Shown: positions 7,128 through 15,331 of the stretch, piece by piece
Position numbering within the stretch: position 1 is the first letter of the stretch
Layout: the number at the start of each line of letters is the position of its first letter
Made by a program: the position numbers and the translations under genes
Notes under the pieces: generated by a model
Told to the model about the DNA's origin: nothing
What the model saw: the letters and a program-made list of their open reading frames with translations, nothing else
The model's database searches: none
From: Chlamydiota bacterium
Lineage (GTDB): Bacteria; Chlamydiota; Chlamydiia; Chlamydiales; Parachlamydiaceae
DNA length: 41,133 nucleotides
NCBI GenBank assembly: GCA_013286075.1
Contig: JABDGJ010000006.1
Coordinates: 1 to 41,133, forward strand
Direction of reading: 5' to 3'

Positions 7128-8144
7128 TTATACCGAATTGGTAAGTTTTGAGATAAGAACACCCATCATCGCCTTTTCTGAAATAGAGGTGGTTTTTATT
7201 TGCGATTCAGCAAAATCAATCGCAAGTAATCCTCGTTTAAAAGAGGACATTCCATACTCTCGTGCGTGGTGAATATGTTGTTCTAAAATTTTTCCCTTCA
7301 TAAATGGAAATTCCTGGGTAATATGCGCCTCTTTTCCTTGCGCTATGAGGAGTGATACTTGATAATCTGTCTGGAATTGCGAACGAAGTGCTCGCAATAA
7401 AGGAAGCAATGGTCCTTCAAGCAATAGTCTATGACTGATGAGTAAAGCAGCTTCGATATTTCGAGAAAAAATGGCTTCCCCTAATTGCCAAACAGTGTAA
7501 GAAAACTGCTTACTTCCAACCGCTTCAATATCTTGTACGGTCACTTCATTTCTTTCTGCACAAAAACACAATAATTTATTGATCTCTTGGGTTAAAATTC
7601 CTGCCTCTTGTCCTACCGCTTGTACAAGGCGGTGGCAGGTAGAGCGTGAAATATGTTTTCCCTCTTCTCTCATTCGCTCTTCCACCCACTCGATGAGCTC
7701 CTTCTCTTTTTGCCACAGTTTTTTTTCTTCAGAAATAAACACCACCCCATTTTTTTCAATTGCCTTATACAGGGAAGTATTGTGCCAACTGGCTCCTGCA
7801 AGAATCAGGAATAAAGAAGGGGGAAGTTGCGATATTCTCTTTTCCAGATACAAGGCGACTTCTTTTTTAAGTTTCTCTATTTGTACAATAGAAATCGCTC
7901 GGACAGGAACAAAAAGAGAGGAAGAATCTACAGCCGCTGCAATTGCATCCACACTGGCTTCTGCTCCCTCAATAGATTCTAAAGAAAGATCTCGCCTTTC
8001 TAAGGGCAAATTCCGAATAAGAATTTCATGTGCCTGCTGCAAATCAAAGAGATTTTTTGTGAGAATACAATATATAGAACGGAGTTCTTTAGGGTTTGTA
8101 TTTTTGAAATACTCTTCGAAAATTTTTAGATTGTTATATTTCAT
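7128..8144 (-). CDS. holA: DNA polymerase III delta subunit (clamp loader)
   Basis: 338 aa with the layout of HolA: an N-terminal AAA+-like region with SSLFVPVRAISIVQIEKLKK (the delta 'F...R.V.v...e' strand), a middle region with ISRSTCHRLVQAVGQEAGIL, then QEINKLLCFCAERNEVTVQD, and the C-terminal collar segment QLGEAIFSRNIEAALLISH. Delta opens the beta clamp in the clamp loader; as expected it lacks a working Walker A motif. The gene corresponds to CT047, long annotated as hypothetical. Its start overlaps the pepA stop by 11 bases, so translation is coupled. Delta subunits are poorly conserved, so the call rests on motif order, length and synteny. Confidence 0.78.
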   Translation of the reverse strand: MKYNNLKIFEEYFKNTNPKELRSIYCILTKNLFDLQQAHEILIRNLPLERRDLSLESIEGAEASVDAIAAAVDSSSLFVPVRAISIVQIEKLKKEVALYLEKRISQLPPSLFLILAGASWHNTSLYKAIEKNGVVFISEEKKLWQKEKELIEWVEERMREEGKHISRSTCHRLVQAVGQEAGILTQEINKLLCFCAERNEVTVQDIEAVGSKQFSYTVWQLGEAIFSRNIEAALLISHRLLLEGPLLPLLRALRSQFQTDYQVSLLIAQGKEAHITQEFPFMKGKILEQHIHHAREYGMSSFKRGLLAIDFAESQIKTTSISEKAMMGVLISKLTNSV

Positions 8145-9642
8145 TTTGTTCTAAAAATTCAAGAAGCAAACGAACCCCTTCCCCTGATGCATATTTGGTG
8201 TGATATTTTTTCGGTTCCAAGGCATAGGCAGTAGAGGCAATATCAATATGAGCCCAAGGAATATCCCCTACAAATTGTTTCAAAAACATTGCTGCTACGT
8301 TGGCTCCTGCAGGGCGGCCATTCCAACTTTTCAGATTGGCAATATCTGATTTCAATCTCTCTTGGTATTCAGGAAAAAGAGGCATCCGCCACAAACGCTC
8401 AAAAGTTATTTCTCCCGCTTGTAAGAGTTTCTCACTAAGAGAATCATCATTGCTCATGAGCCCTGCTGCCTCCCTTCCAAGAGCAATTTCTATGGCTCCT
8501 GTTAAAGTAGCAATATCAATTAAATGCGTGGGGCGCAAATTTCGTACCGCATATGCTAGACCATCAGCCAAAATCAACCGTCCTTCGGCATCAGAATTGG
8601 TCATTTCCACTGTTTTCCCTGAGTAACTTGTATAGACATCCCCTGGCTTAAAACTATTCGCATCGATACAATTTTCCGTGGAAGGAATGACCATAGTCAC
8701 GTGTATAGGAAGTTCTAATTTGCTGATTGCCCATAAGGTCCCAAGACAAGCCGCTGCCCCCGCCATATCACATTTCATCGTTTCCATGGAGCCGGTGGGT
8801 TTTAAGTTTAACCCGCCCGTATCATATGTGACTCCTTTTCCGACAATAACAGTATGATTTTTTGACGAAGAATTTCCTTTGTATTCCAAAATAATAAATA
8901 CAGGATCACGAGCAGAACCTCGATTGACTGCAAGTAAAAGACCTAATTTTTCTTTTTCTATTTTCTTTTTATCTAGAATGGTTGCTGTAATTTTATCATT
9001 TTCACGAGCAAGAGCCGCAGCACATTGCGCTAAATATTGTGGAGTAATGTCATCTGCATTTCCATTGACTAAATCTCGGGTGTAATTGACTCCCTGGCTG
9101 ATACAGTACGATTTCTCAGCGATAGAAAGAACTTCTTGTTGGGAAAGTTTTCCCTTTTGAGAGCCTATCCAACATACCTTTTCAAGAAGAGTTTCTTCTG
9201 ATTCTTCTGGCTCTTTCTCCGTCCGAAGATGAAAAAAATAATTGGGTAAAAAGAGCCCTTCTGCAACACCTCTAATGAGATCCTTCTCCTCTATGTTCTG
9301 CTGTTCGGGAATAAGTACGTTGATGTTTGCTATTTGCTTGCTCAAACAACTCTTTGTACAACATCCATAACTTCTTCGCAAAGATTCGACTGTTGCTTTG
9401 TCTCTGTCACCTAACCCTAAAAGAATAAATCGCTTTTCTGGTTGTCCTTCCACATACAAGTAAACAACCTCTCCTTCCTTTCCTTTGAAGTCTTTTGTCT
9501 CTAAAACCCCTTCTAATAGCGGAAGAAATCCCTCTATTGAAGAGAAAGCATATCCATTCTTCCAAAAAGGGATGACGAGCGCATCTCCTTTTTTTCTTTT
9601 TTCAATATGCTTTGTATATGTGCATTCGACTTTTAGTTTCAT
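8134..9642 (-). CDS. pepA: Cytosol aminopeptidase, M17 family (leucyl aminopeptidase)
   Basis: 502 aa from ATG at 9642; TTG two codons earlier is less likely. M17 enzymes release N-terminal residues using two metal ions. All ligands are present (numbering from ATG): Lys269 and Asp274 in VGKGVTYDTGG, Asp292 in MKCDMAGAAA, Asp351 and Glu353 in NSDAEGR with catalytic Arg355. The usual NTDAEGR motif has Ser for Thr here. The N-terminal half is the more variable macro-like domain. It sits 8 bases after ssb and overlaps holA. The chlamydial counterpart CT045 is separated from CT047 by hctB; here no room for hctB exists. Confidence 0.95.
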   Translation of the reverse strand: MKLKVECTYTKHIEKRKKGDALVIPFWKNGYAFSSIEGFLPLLEGVLETKDFKGKEGEVVYLYVEGQPEKRFILLGLGDRDKATVESLRRSYGCCTKSCLSKQIANINVLIPEQQNIEEKDLIRGVAEGLFLPNYFFHLRTEKEPEESEETLLEKVCWIGSQKGKLSQQEVLSIAEKSYCISQGVNYTRDLVNGNADDITPQYLAQCAAALARENDKITATILDKKKIEKEKLGLLLAVNRGSARDPVFIILEYKGNSSSKNHTVIVGKGVTYDTGGLNLKPTGSMETMKCDMAGAAACLGTLWAISKLELPIHVTMVIPSTENCIDANSFKPGDVYTSYSGKTVEMTNSDAEGRLILADGLAYAVRNLRPTHLIDIATLTGAIEIALGREAAGLMSNDDSLSEKLLQAGEITFERLWRMPLFPEYQERLKSDIANLKSWNGRPAGANVAAMFLKQFVGDIPWAHIDIASTAYALEPKKYHTKYASGEGVRLLLEFLEQNEI

Positions 9643-9650
9643 TTTCAAAA

Positions 9651-10112
9651 TTAAAAAGGTAAATCCTCTTCTTCTTTTTCATCAGAAAACTGGTTTCCCA
9701 TTCCCGATACATGTGCGGCATAAGGTGAGGAGCGTTTTTCATAGGGAGAAGAAGACATCGTTTGATCAAAAGGAGTTTCTGTTTGTTGGTCTGAACGCCC
9801 TTTTCCAAAGGGGCTAAATTCAATCATTTCAGCTGTCACCTCAAGATTGCATTGCGTTCGCCCTTCTTTATCCGTATAAGTGGAAGGAGGATTCATTCTT
9901 CCCGTGACAATGACAGCAGTTCCTTTATCCATATAGGAAAGAATTTTATCAAAACGATCACCCCACATCACAATTTTTACCCATACGGTAATCTCTTCTT
10001 TTCCTTTCCGATGATTCGTCGCGATTGAAAAATTTGTTACTTTTTGCCCACTTGGTGTAAATCGCGTTTCTGGCTTTTTCCCTAAGTGGCCTGCAATGTG
10101 CACTGTAAACAT
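9651..10112 (-). CDS. ssb: Single-stranded DNA-binding protein
   Basis: 153 aa. OB-fold domain in residues 1-105 (MFTVHIAGHLGKKPETRFTP, then VTNFSIATNHR, WVKIVMWGDRFDKI and GTAVIVTGRMNP), a disordered Ser/Pro/Gln-rich linker, and the acidic tip EEEDLPF, the docking site for repair and replication partners in bacterial SSBs. The start at 10112 follows AAGGATC; the frame remains open for 42 codons further upstream, but that part overlaps the preceding gene and does not resemble SSB. It is 22 bases downstream of the T3S chaperone gene, an arrangement also seen in C. trachomatis (CT043-CT044). Confidence 0.95.
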   Translation of the reverse strand: MFTVHIAGHLGKKPETRFTPSGQKVTNFSIATNHRKGKEEITVWVKIVMWGDRFDKILSYMDKGTAVIVTGRMNPPSTYTDKEGRTQCNLEVTAEMIEFSPFGKGRSDQQTETPFDQTMSSSPYEKRSSPYAAHVSGMGNQFSDEKEEEDLPF

Positions 10113-10134
10113 AATGATCCTTATCTCGTGAAGA

Positions 10135-10635
10135 TTAGATTTTGATAAAACCTTGCCCAGGTTTGCCACCTTGTGGAGGTGGAGGGAGATTTTTTTTCGG
10201 TTCACTAGCGGGAGCGCGCCCTTCGCAAATTTCGGCACAAATTTCTCTCCACTTTTCTACTGTTTCCACATAAAGAGGAGCAAACATACAAAGTTCCATG
10301 GGAGAAGCATGTTCCATGCCTATCGTGCAATGCAATAAAATGAGTTCTTCCTTTACGGCAACACCAACTCCGCCGCCTGCCATTTGACCACCCAACATCG
10401 ATCCTTCGAGAAGGCGCTCATATAACTTCAATCTCGTTTTGTCATCTCTTGGCAATCCATCGAGAAGAGGAGAATAGAGATATAATCTTTTTGAATTGGG
10501 CTCATAGGTCAGGTGAAGGGAAAATTTATCGTCAATGCCTAAAATACAGGTGTTGTTTTCGTCAAAAACTAATCCCTCTAACTTTAGCTCTTTTCCAAAT
10601 TCCTTCAGGTTCTCTTTTGCATTCTCGAGCGACAT
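10135..10635 (-). CDS. slc1: Type III secretion chaperone, Slc1/CT043 family (CesT fold)
   Basis: 166 aa. Resembles class I T3S chaperones: an N-terminal helix (LENAKENLKEFGKELKLEGL), beta strands (CILGIDDKFSLHLTYEP, RLYLYSPLLDGLP), the Gly-rich loop GGQMAGGGVGVAVKEE, then a C-terminal helix (ETVEKWREICAEI) and an added Pro/Gly-rich tail. In C. trachomatis the homologue Slc1 binds early effectors such as Tarp and TepP; the same job is inferred here. The start is well fixed by TTTAGGAGGTTTCACATG. First gene of the minus-strand housekeeping run, divergent from glgX; a TATAAT hexamer on the minus strand at 10746-10741 could be its -10 box. Confidence 0.85.
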   Translation of the reverse strand: MSLENAKENLKEFGKELKLEGLVFDENNTCILGIDDKFSLHLTYEPNSKRLYLYSPLLDGLPRDDKTRLKLYERLLEGSMLGGQMAGGGVGVAVKEELILLHCTIGMEHASPMELCMFAPLYVETVEKWREICAEICEGRAPASEPKKNLPPPPQGGKPGQGFIKI

Positions 10636-10827
10636 GTGAAACCTCCTAAAGATGAATCACTTCCCAAGTACGGGAAAGGATTCCCCATATTGTTAATCTT
10701 AAATAACCTTTGTATATTGAAGAGACTGTCTATCAGTTTAATTATAAAATCAATTTCTCCACAATGAAAAATAAGGACACTCTCCTTGGTTTCTGTACAA
10801 AAAAACAAAAATTGTTATGGTAATTTC

Positions 10828-12846
10828 ATGTCAAGCACCCTAGAAAATCTATCTATTCAGTCGGGAAATCCTTTTCCTTTTGGGGCTCACCCAAGAGATG
10901 ATGGAGTTAATTTTGCTCTAGCTGCAAAAGATGCAGAAAGAGTTTCCCTTTGTCTTTTCGATACACACAAACCATCACGAGAAGTAAAAAATATTTTACT
11001 CGATCCCCAAAAAAATAAAACGGGTGATGTATGGCACATCTTTATCCCCCATTCTCTTTCTTCGTTCGCTTATGCCTATCGAATGAAATCTTCCCAATTA
11101 GACACAGAATATTTAATTCTAGATCCCTATGCTCTATTGTTAGAAGCTTCACATTCTTGGGGAAAGAAAAACGAATCTTATTTCCCTTTAGGAAAAATTC
11201 CTACTTCCTCTTTCGATTGGGAAGGAACAAGACCTTTACAAATTCCTCTGAAAGATCTCATTATTTATGAAATGCATGTGCGTGGGTTTACTTTTGATCC
11301 TTCAAGTGAAACACAACATCCAGGATGTTATCTAGGAATGATAGAAAAGATCCCGTATTTGAAGGAATTGGGTATCAACGCAATAGAACTCATGCCTATT
11401 CACGAATTCAACGAAAATGAACTCGACCGATTTAATCCAATCTCAGGCGCAAAACTGGTCAATTATTTTGGATACTCAACAGTCAATTTTTTTTCTCCTA
11501 TGACTGGCTATGCAACTCATACGAAAAAAGATCTCGCACTGATTGAATGCAAAACAATGATCAGAGAATTTCATAAAAATGGAATTGAAGTGATACTCGA
11601 CGTAGTCTACAACCATACTTTTGAGGGAAATCAAGCAGGTCCTACACAATGCTACCGGGTATTAGATCCGCACGGCTATTACATGATTGATTCGCAAGGA
11701 AATTATCTCAATTTTTCAGGTTGTGGAAACACATGCAATACAAATCATCCCCTTGCACGAGAATTGATCTTGCAATCTCTCCGCTATTGGGTCACCGAGA
11801 TGCACATCGACGGATTTCGGTTTGACTTAGCCTCTATCCTACGCCGTTCTGAGAATGGCACGCCTCTGGAAAATCCACCTCTCGTAGAAGCAATTTCTGT
11901 TGATCCCATTTTGAAAAATACAAAACTGATTGCAGAGGCATGGGATGCTGGTGGGCTCTACCAAGTCGGATCATTTTATCCGGGAAGCCGATGGTCGGAA
12001 TGGAATGGGCGATATCGAGATGCTGTAAGACGTTTTATCAAAGGAACGGCCGGACAAAAAGCTCCCTTTGCTACCGTTCTTTGTGGGTCGGAGGATCTCT
12101 ATGGACACGGAAGAAGTCCTTCATGCAGCATCAATTTTGTCACGGCACACGATGGATTTAGCTTAGCAGATCTTGTTTCCTACAATGAAAAACACAACCA
12201 AGAAAATGGGGAGGATAATCGAGATGGGTGCGATCACAATGATAGTTGGAATTGTGGTGTAGAAGGGGCTTCCATCAATAAAAAAGTACTTTTTCTTCGG
12301 GAACAACAGATGCGCAATTTTCATCTGGCCTTACTGATTTCACAAGGAATTCCCATGTTGTTGATGGGAGATGAATATGAGCACACTCGAGATGGCAATA
12401 ATAATACCTGGTGCCAAGATAATCAACTGAATTGGTTTCAATGGGGACAACTCAAAGAGCGATCTGGATTCTATCGCTTCTATCGAGGACTTATCCATTT
12501 TCGAAAAAAAGAACCTCTCCTCAATCGAGAGGTATTTTTAAATGAAAAGGACATTACCTGGCATGGAATTGCTCCTTATCATCCCGATTGGGAAAATGAC
12601 AACCGATTCATTGCATTTACACTCAATCAAGAAGAAAAACCGAAACTCTTCATCGCTTTTAATGCCTTGCAAAATGGACAAACAATTTCGGTACCTCCTA
12701 CTGCAGAAGGGCAGCAATGGCATTGGGTTGTGAACACACACAACCCCTCCCCCCACGATTTTTACGAAGAAGATTCTCGTCCCCCTCTTTTGCAATCTCA
12801 CTTTAGGATAACCCCCTACAGCGCCATCCTATTGCAGTCTTTTTAA
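10828..12846 (+). CDS. glgX: Glycogen debranching enzyme GlgX (isoamylase type, GH13)
   Basis: 672 aa from ATG at 10828, which gives the usual N-terminus (LSIQSGNPFPFGAHPRDDGV); in-frame TTG at 10786 adds a tail unlike the family. An N-terminal CBM48-type domain (about 10-130) precedes the GH13 barrel. Region I is DVVYNHT (258-264), the nucleophile is Asp333 in DGFRFD, the acid/base Glu370 in IAEAWD, and the third acid Asp442 in TAHDG. GlgX removes alpha-1,6 branches during glycogen breakdown, consistent with the glycogen metabolism of chlamydiae. It is CT042 in C. trachomatis, where CT041 and ruvB follow; here about 16 kb of accessory DNA intervenes. Confidence 0.95.
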   Translation: MSSTLENLSIQSGNPFPFGAHPRDDGVNFALAAKDAERVSLCLFDTHKPSREVKNILLDPQKNKTGDVWHIFIPHSLSSFAYAYRMKSSQLDTEYLILDPYALLLEASHSWGKKNESYFPLGKIPTSSFDWEGTRPLQIPLKDLIIYEMHVRGFTFDPSSETQHPGCYLGMIEKIPYLKELGINAIELMPIHEFNENELDRFNPISGAKLVNYFGYSTVNFFSPMTGYATHTKKDLALIECKTMIREFHKNGIEVILDVVYNHTFEGNQAGPTQCYRVLDPHGYYMIDSQGNYLNFSGCGNTCNTNHPLARELILQSLRYWVTEMHIDGFRFDLASILRRSENGTPLENPPLVEAISVDPILKNTKLIAEAWDAGGLYQVGSFYPGSRWSEWNGRYRDAVRRFIKGTAGQKAPFATVLCGSEDLYGHGRSPSCSINFVTAHDGFSLADLVSYNEKHNQENGEDNRDGCDHNDSWNCGVEGASINKKVLFLREQQMRNFHLALLISQGIPMLLMGDEYEHTRDGNNNTWCQDNQLNWFQWGQLKERSGFYRFYRGLIHFRKKEPLLNREVFLNEKDITWHGIAPYHPDWENDNRFIAFTLNQEEKPKLFIAFNALQNGQTISVPPTAEGQQWHWVVNTHNPSPHDFYEEDSRPPLLQSHFRITPYSAILLQSF

Positions 12847-12953
12847 CTCAGAGTTTTGGGTTTCTCTCCTCGAAATTTAGCAATCTCACCGGCAACTTTC
12901 AAGATATCGCTTCTTGCGCATTCTGCGAAAAGATAAAATAGCGCGTGTCGTCA
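12843..12953 (-). other. Short open stretch converging on glgX, possible gene remnant
   Basis: Between glgX and the oxidoreductase operon a minus-strand frame of 36 codons ends in TAA at 12845-12843, overlapping the glgX stop. It reads SDILKVAGEIAKFRGEKPKT near its end, which looks protein-like, but it has no start codon and an in-frame TGA just upstream. It could be the tail of a decayed gene. I recognise no family. Confidence 0.25.
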
Positions 12954-13016
12954 AACTTCCAATTTAAATTCACTTTCGTATACTTTGATATTTTTACTAT
13001 TAATAGGTGAGAGATC

Positions 13017-14012
13017 ATGACAAGCAACCGCCAAATTATTTTGACTTCGAGACCAAAAGGAATGGTTTCATTAGACAATTTTCAATTGGTTAATAAACCA
13101 ACTCCGGAACCAAAAACCGGAGAAGTGTTGTCAAAAACTCTTTATATTTCCGTGGATCCTTATATGCGAAATCGGATGGATGAAAAAGCTTCTTACATTG
13201 CACCATTTCAACTGCACGAACCTCTAACGGGAGGAATCATTGGTCAAGTGATTCAATCAAACTCACCCAAATTTCAAGCAGGAGATTTTGTTCTTGGGTT
13301 CTCCACCTGGGGAGACTATTTTACTGCATCTGCAAATGATTTAGAAAAAATCAATCTTCCTGAAAAGATGCTTTCTTTAGCATTAGGCATTTTAGGTATG
13401 CCTGGAATGACAGCTTATTTTGGTTTGTTAGATATAGGAAATCCTAAATCAAAAGAAGTTCTTGTAGTCACGGCAGCAGCAGGAGCGGTTGGATCTGTAG
13501 TAGGACAAATTGGAAAAATTAAAGGATGTCAAGTGATTGGAATTGCGGGAAGTAAAGAAAAAGCTCGCTACATCCAACAAGAGTTTGGATTTGACAAAGC
13601 TCTTAATTATAAAGATCCAAAATTTGAGCAACAATTAATAGAAGAAACGGCTCAAGGCGTGGATGTTTATTTTGATAATGTTGGAGGATCAATTACGGAT
13701 GCGATTGTGAGCAGAATTAATCGACACGCACGAATTGTCATTTGTGGTCAAATCTCAATGTATAATCACGAAAAAGATATTGGTCCTCGTCTTTTTCCTC
13801 AGTTATTAGTAAAAAGCGCTCTTGCAAAAGGTTTTATTGTGGATGAGTATAAAAAACACTTTGCTAAAGGAAGAGAAGAAATCGGAAAGTGGATAGAAGA
13901 AGGTAAGTTGAAATACCAAGAAAGTATTACACATGGTTTGGAAAACGTTCCAAAAGCTTTTCTTGCTCTTTTTTCTGGTGAGAACCGAGGCAAACAATTA
14001 GTAAAAGTATAA
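13017..14012 (+). CDS. NADP-dependent oxidoreductase, MDR superfamily (PTGR/CurA type)
   Basis: 331 aa medium-chain dehydrogenase/reductase of the zinc-free type. The N-terminal catalytic domain contains LYISVDPYMRNRM (42-54) and EPLTGGIIGQVI, hallmarks of the leukotriene B4 dehydrogenase / prostaglandin reductase / CurA branch, which reduces alpha,beta-unsaturated carbonyls with NADPH. The Rossmann motif is AAAGAVGSVVGQIGKIKG (153-170), and VDVYFDNVGG follows. The start at 13017 has TAGGTGAGAG upstream. Two bases separate its stop from the aldo/keto reductase, so the pair is an operon, probably handling reactive carbonyls. Neither gene belongs to the usual chlamydial core order; it starts the accessory region. 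Confidence 0.88.
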   Translation: MTSNRQIILTSRPKGMVSLDNFQLVNKPTPEPKTGEVLSKTLYISVDPYMRNRMDEKASYIAPFQLHEPLTGGIIGQVIQSNSPKFQAGDFVLGFSTWGDYFTASANDLEKINLPEKMLSLALGILGMPGMTAYFGLLDIGNPKSKEVLVVTAAAGAVGSVVGQIGKIKGCQVIGIAGSKEKARYIQQEFGFDKALNYKDPKFEQQLIEETAQGVDVYFDNVGGSITDAIVSRINRHARIVICGQISMYNHEKDIGPRLFPQLLVKSALAKGFIVDEYKKHFAKGREEIGKWIEEGKLKYQESITHGLENVPKAFLALFSGENRGKQLVKV

Positions 14013-14014
14013 CT

Positions 14015-14977
14015 ATGCGAAGGCTTGGAAAATCTGACATTTTTGTTGCGCCTTTGGCGCTTGGATGTAATGTATTTGGATGGACAACGGATGAAAAAAC
14101 CTCTTTTGAGATTTTAGATGCTTTTGTGGATCATGGATTAAACTTAATTGACACAGCAAATATCTATTCCACATGGGTTCCAGGAAACAGTGGAGGAGAA
14201 TCGGAAACTATCATAGGAAAATGGTTGAAAAAATCGGGTAAGCGAAACAAGGTGATTTTAGCAACAAAAGTTGGAATGGAAATGGCAGGTTCTAAAGGTT
14301 TAAAATCTGTCTATATTCGCAAATGTTTGGAAGATTCTCTGCAACGACTTCAAACGGATAGAATAGATCTTTATCAAGCTCACAAAGATGATACTGAAAC
14401 ACCTTTAGACGAAACTCTTGAAGCATTTGATCAACTTATCAAACAGGGGAAAGTGCGAGCCATTGGAGCTTCTAATTACGAAGCAGATCGATTGGAAAAT
14501 GCCCTTTCTATTAGTGAAAAGAATCAGTTTTTTTCTTATATTTCGCTTCAGCCCCACTATAATCTATATGATCGAGAAGTTTTTGAGTGTAGTTTAGAAC
14601 CTGTATGTGTAAAAAACACTATGGGAGTTATAAGCTATTTTTCTTTAGCTCAAGGATTTTTAACAGGAAAATATCGATCAACTTCGGATCTCAACAAAAG
14701 TCAACGTGGAAACAGTATAGGACGCTACTTGGATGCGCGTGGCTTTAACATTTTGAAAACATTAGACACTATTTCCCATCTTTACGAAGTTTCACCTGCT
14801 GCTATCGCTCTTGCTTGGTTAATTCAACGCAAAAGCATAACAGCCCCAATCGTTAGTGCTACCACTGTCACTCAACTGAATGAATTAGTGAAAAGCGTAA
14901 AGCTTCATTTATCTGAAAAAGAGATAACCGCGCTAGATCTAGCTTCTAGCTATACTGCCTTACCCACGCGATCTTAG
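14015..14977 (+). CDS. Aldo/keto reductase
   Basis: 320 aa TIM-barrel NADPH-dependent reductase. The catalytic tetrad is visible: Asp46 and Tyr51 in NLIDTANIYS, Lys85 in ILATKVG and His123 in DLYQAHKDD. Cofactor-site residues appear in RAIGASNYEA and in the C-terminal IVSATTVTQLNEL. The family reduces aldehydes and ketones; the substrate is unknown. It follows the MDR oxidoreductase by two bases. The 136 bases 14558-14693, encoding part of the C-terminal half, recur with three mismatches at 21345-21480, so this gene was an endpoint of a recent duplication. Confidence 0.9.
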   Translation: MRRLGKSDIFVAPLALGCNVFGWTTDEKTSFEILDAFVDHGLNLIDTANIYSTWVPGNSGGESETIIGKWLKKSGKRNKVILATKVGMEMAGSKGLKSVYIRKCLEDSLQRLQTDRIDLYQAHKDDTETPLDETLEAFDQLIKQGKVRAIGASNYEADRLENALSISEKNQFFSYISLQPHYNLYDREVFECSLEPVCVKNTMGVISYFSLAQGFLTGKYRSTSDLNKSQRGNSIGRYLDARGFNILKTLDTISHLYEVSPAAIALAWLIQRKSITAPIVSATTVTQLNELVKSVKLHLSEKEITALDLASSYTALPTRS

Positions 14978-15331
14978 AAACTGAGTGCCCAAGTCAAACC
15001 GACGACACCTTACAAGAGCGAAGTCGTCTTCCTAATAAACCACAACGAAACAAAATATAGAACAATGTTCTCAGAATTACAATGATCAAAAAAACTCCAA
15101 CAGATATCAGGAACAGCTAAATACTAACTGTAAATTCAGCTATATTTTCGATGCTTTCAAAATGATTTGTGCAAATTTGGAGGAGCAGGAATAATCGCAG
15201 CTCAATCAATCCAAATTTATGAATTAAACATGAAACCACTGGATCTGCTTCATATATCGTGAAAAATGAACAAGGAAAAGAGCAAAAATACATTTTTGCT
15301 CTTTTCCGAAGAGTGTATCAAAAATTAATGA
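14978..15331. other. Gene-free stretch, with a terminator at its right end
   Basis: No convincing gene. A weak plus-strand frame near 15170-15260 reads CKFGGAGIIAAQSIQIYELN before a stop, without a start codon, and might be debris. The only clear structure is the hairpin at 15274-15307. Confidence 0.4.
15274..15307. terminator. Strong hairpin downstream of the J-domain gene
   Basis: Perfect 15-bp arms (15274-15288 GGAAAAGAGCAAAAA, 15293-15307) with a 4-base loop. The A-run/T-run at the inner part of the stem is unusual for a classic terminator, but the position 25 bases after the minus-strand gene stop supports that role. Confidence 0.65.

Noticed and set aside
7579..8154. 191-codon plus-strand frame antisense to holA
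   Set aside because: Cys/Ser/Arg-rich shadow of a real gene with conserved motifs on the other strand.
10113..10238. 42-codon upstream extension of ssb
   Set aside because: Overlaps the T3S chaperone gene; SSB proteins start at the OB-fold, and AAGGATC precedes the ATG at 10112.
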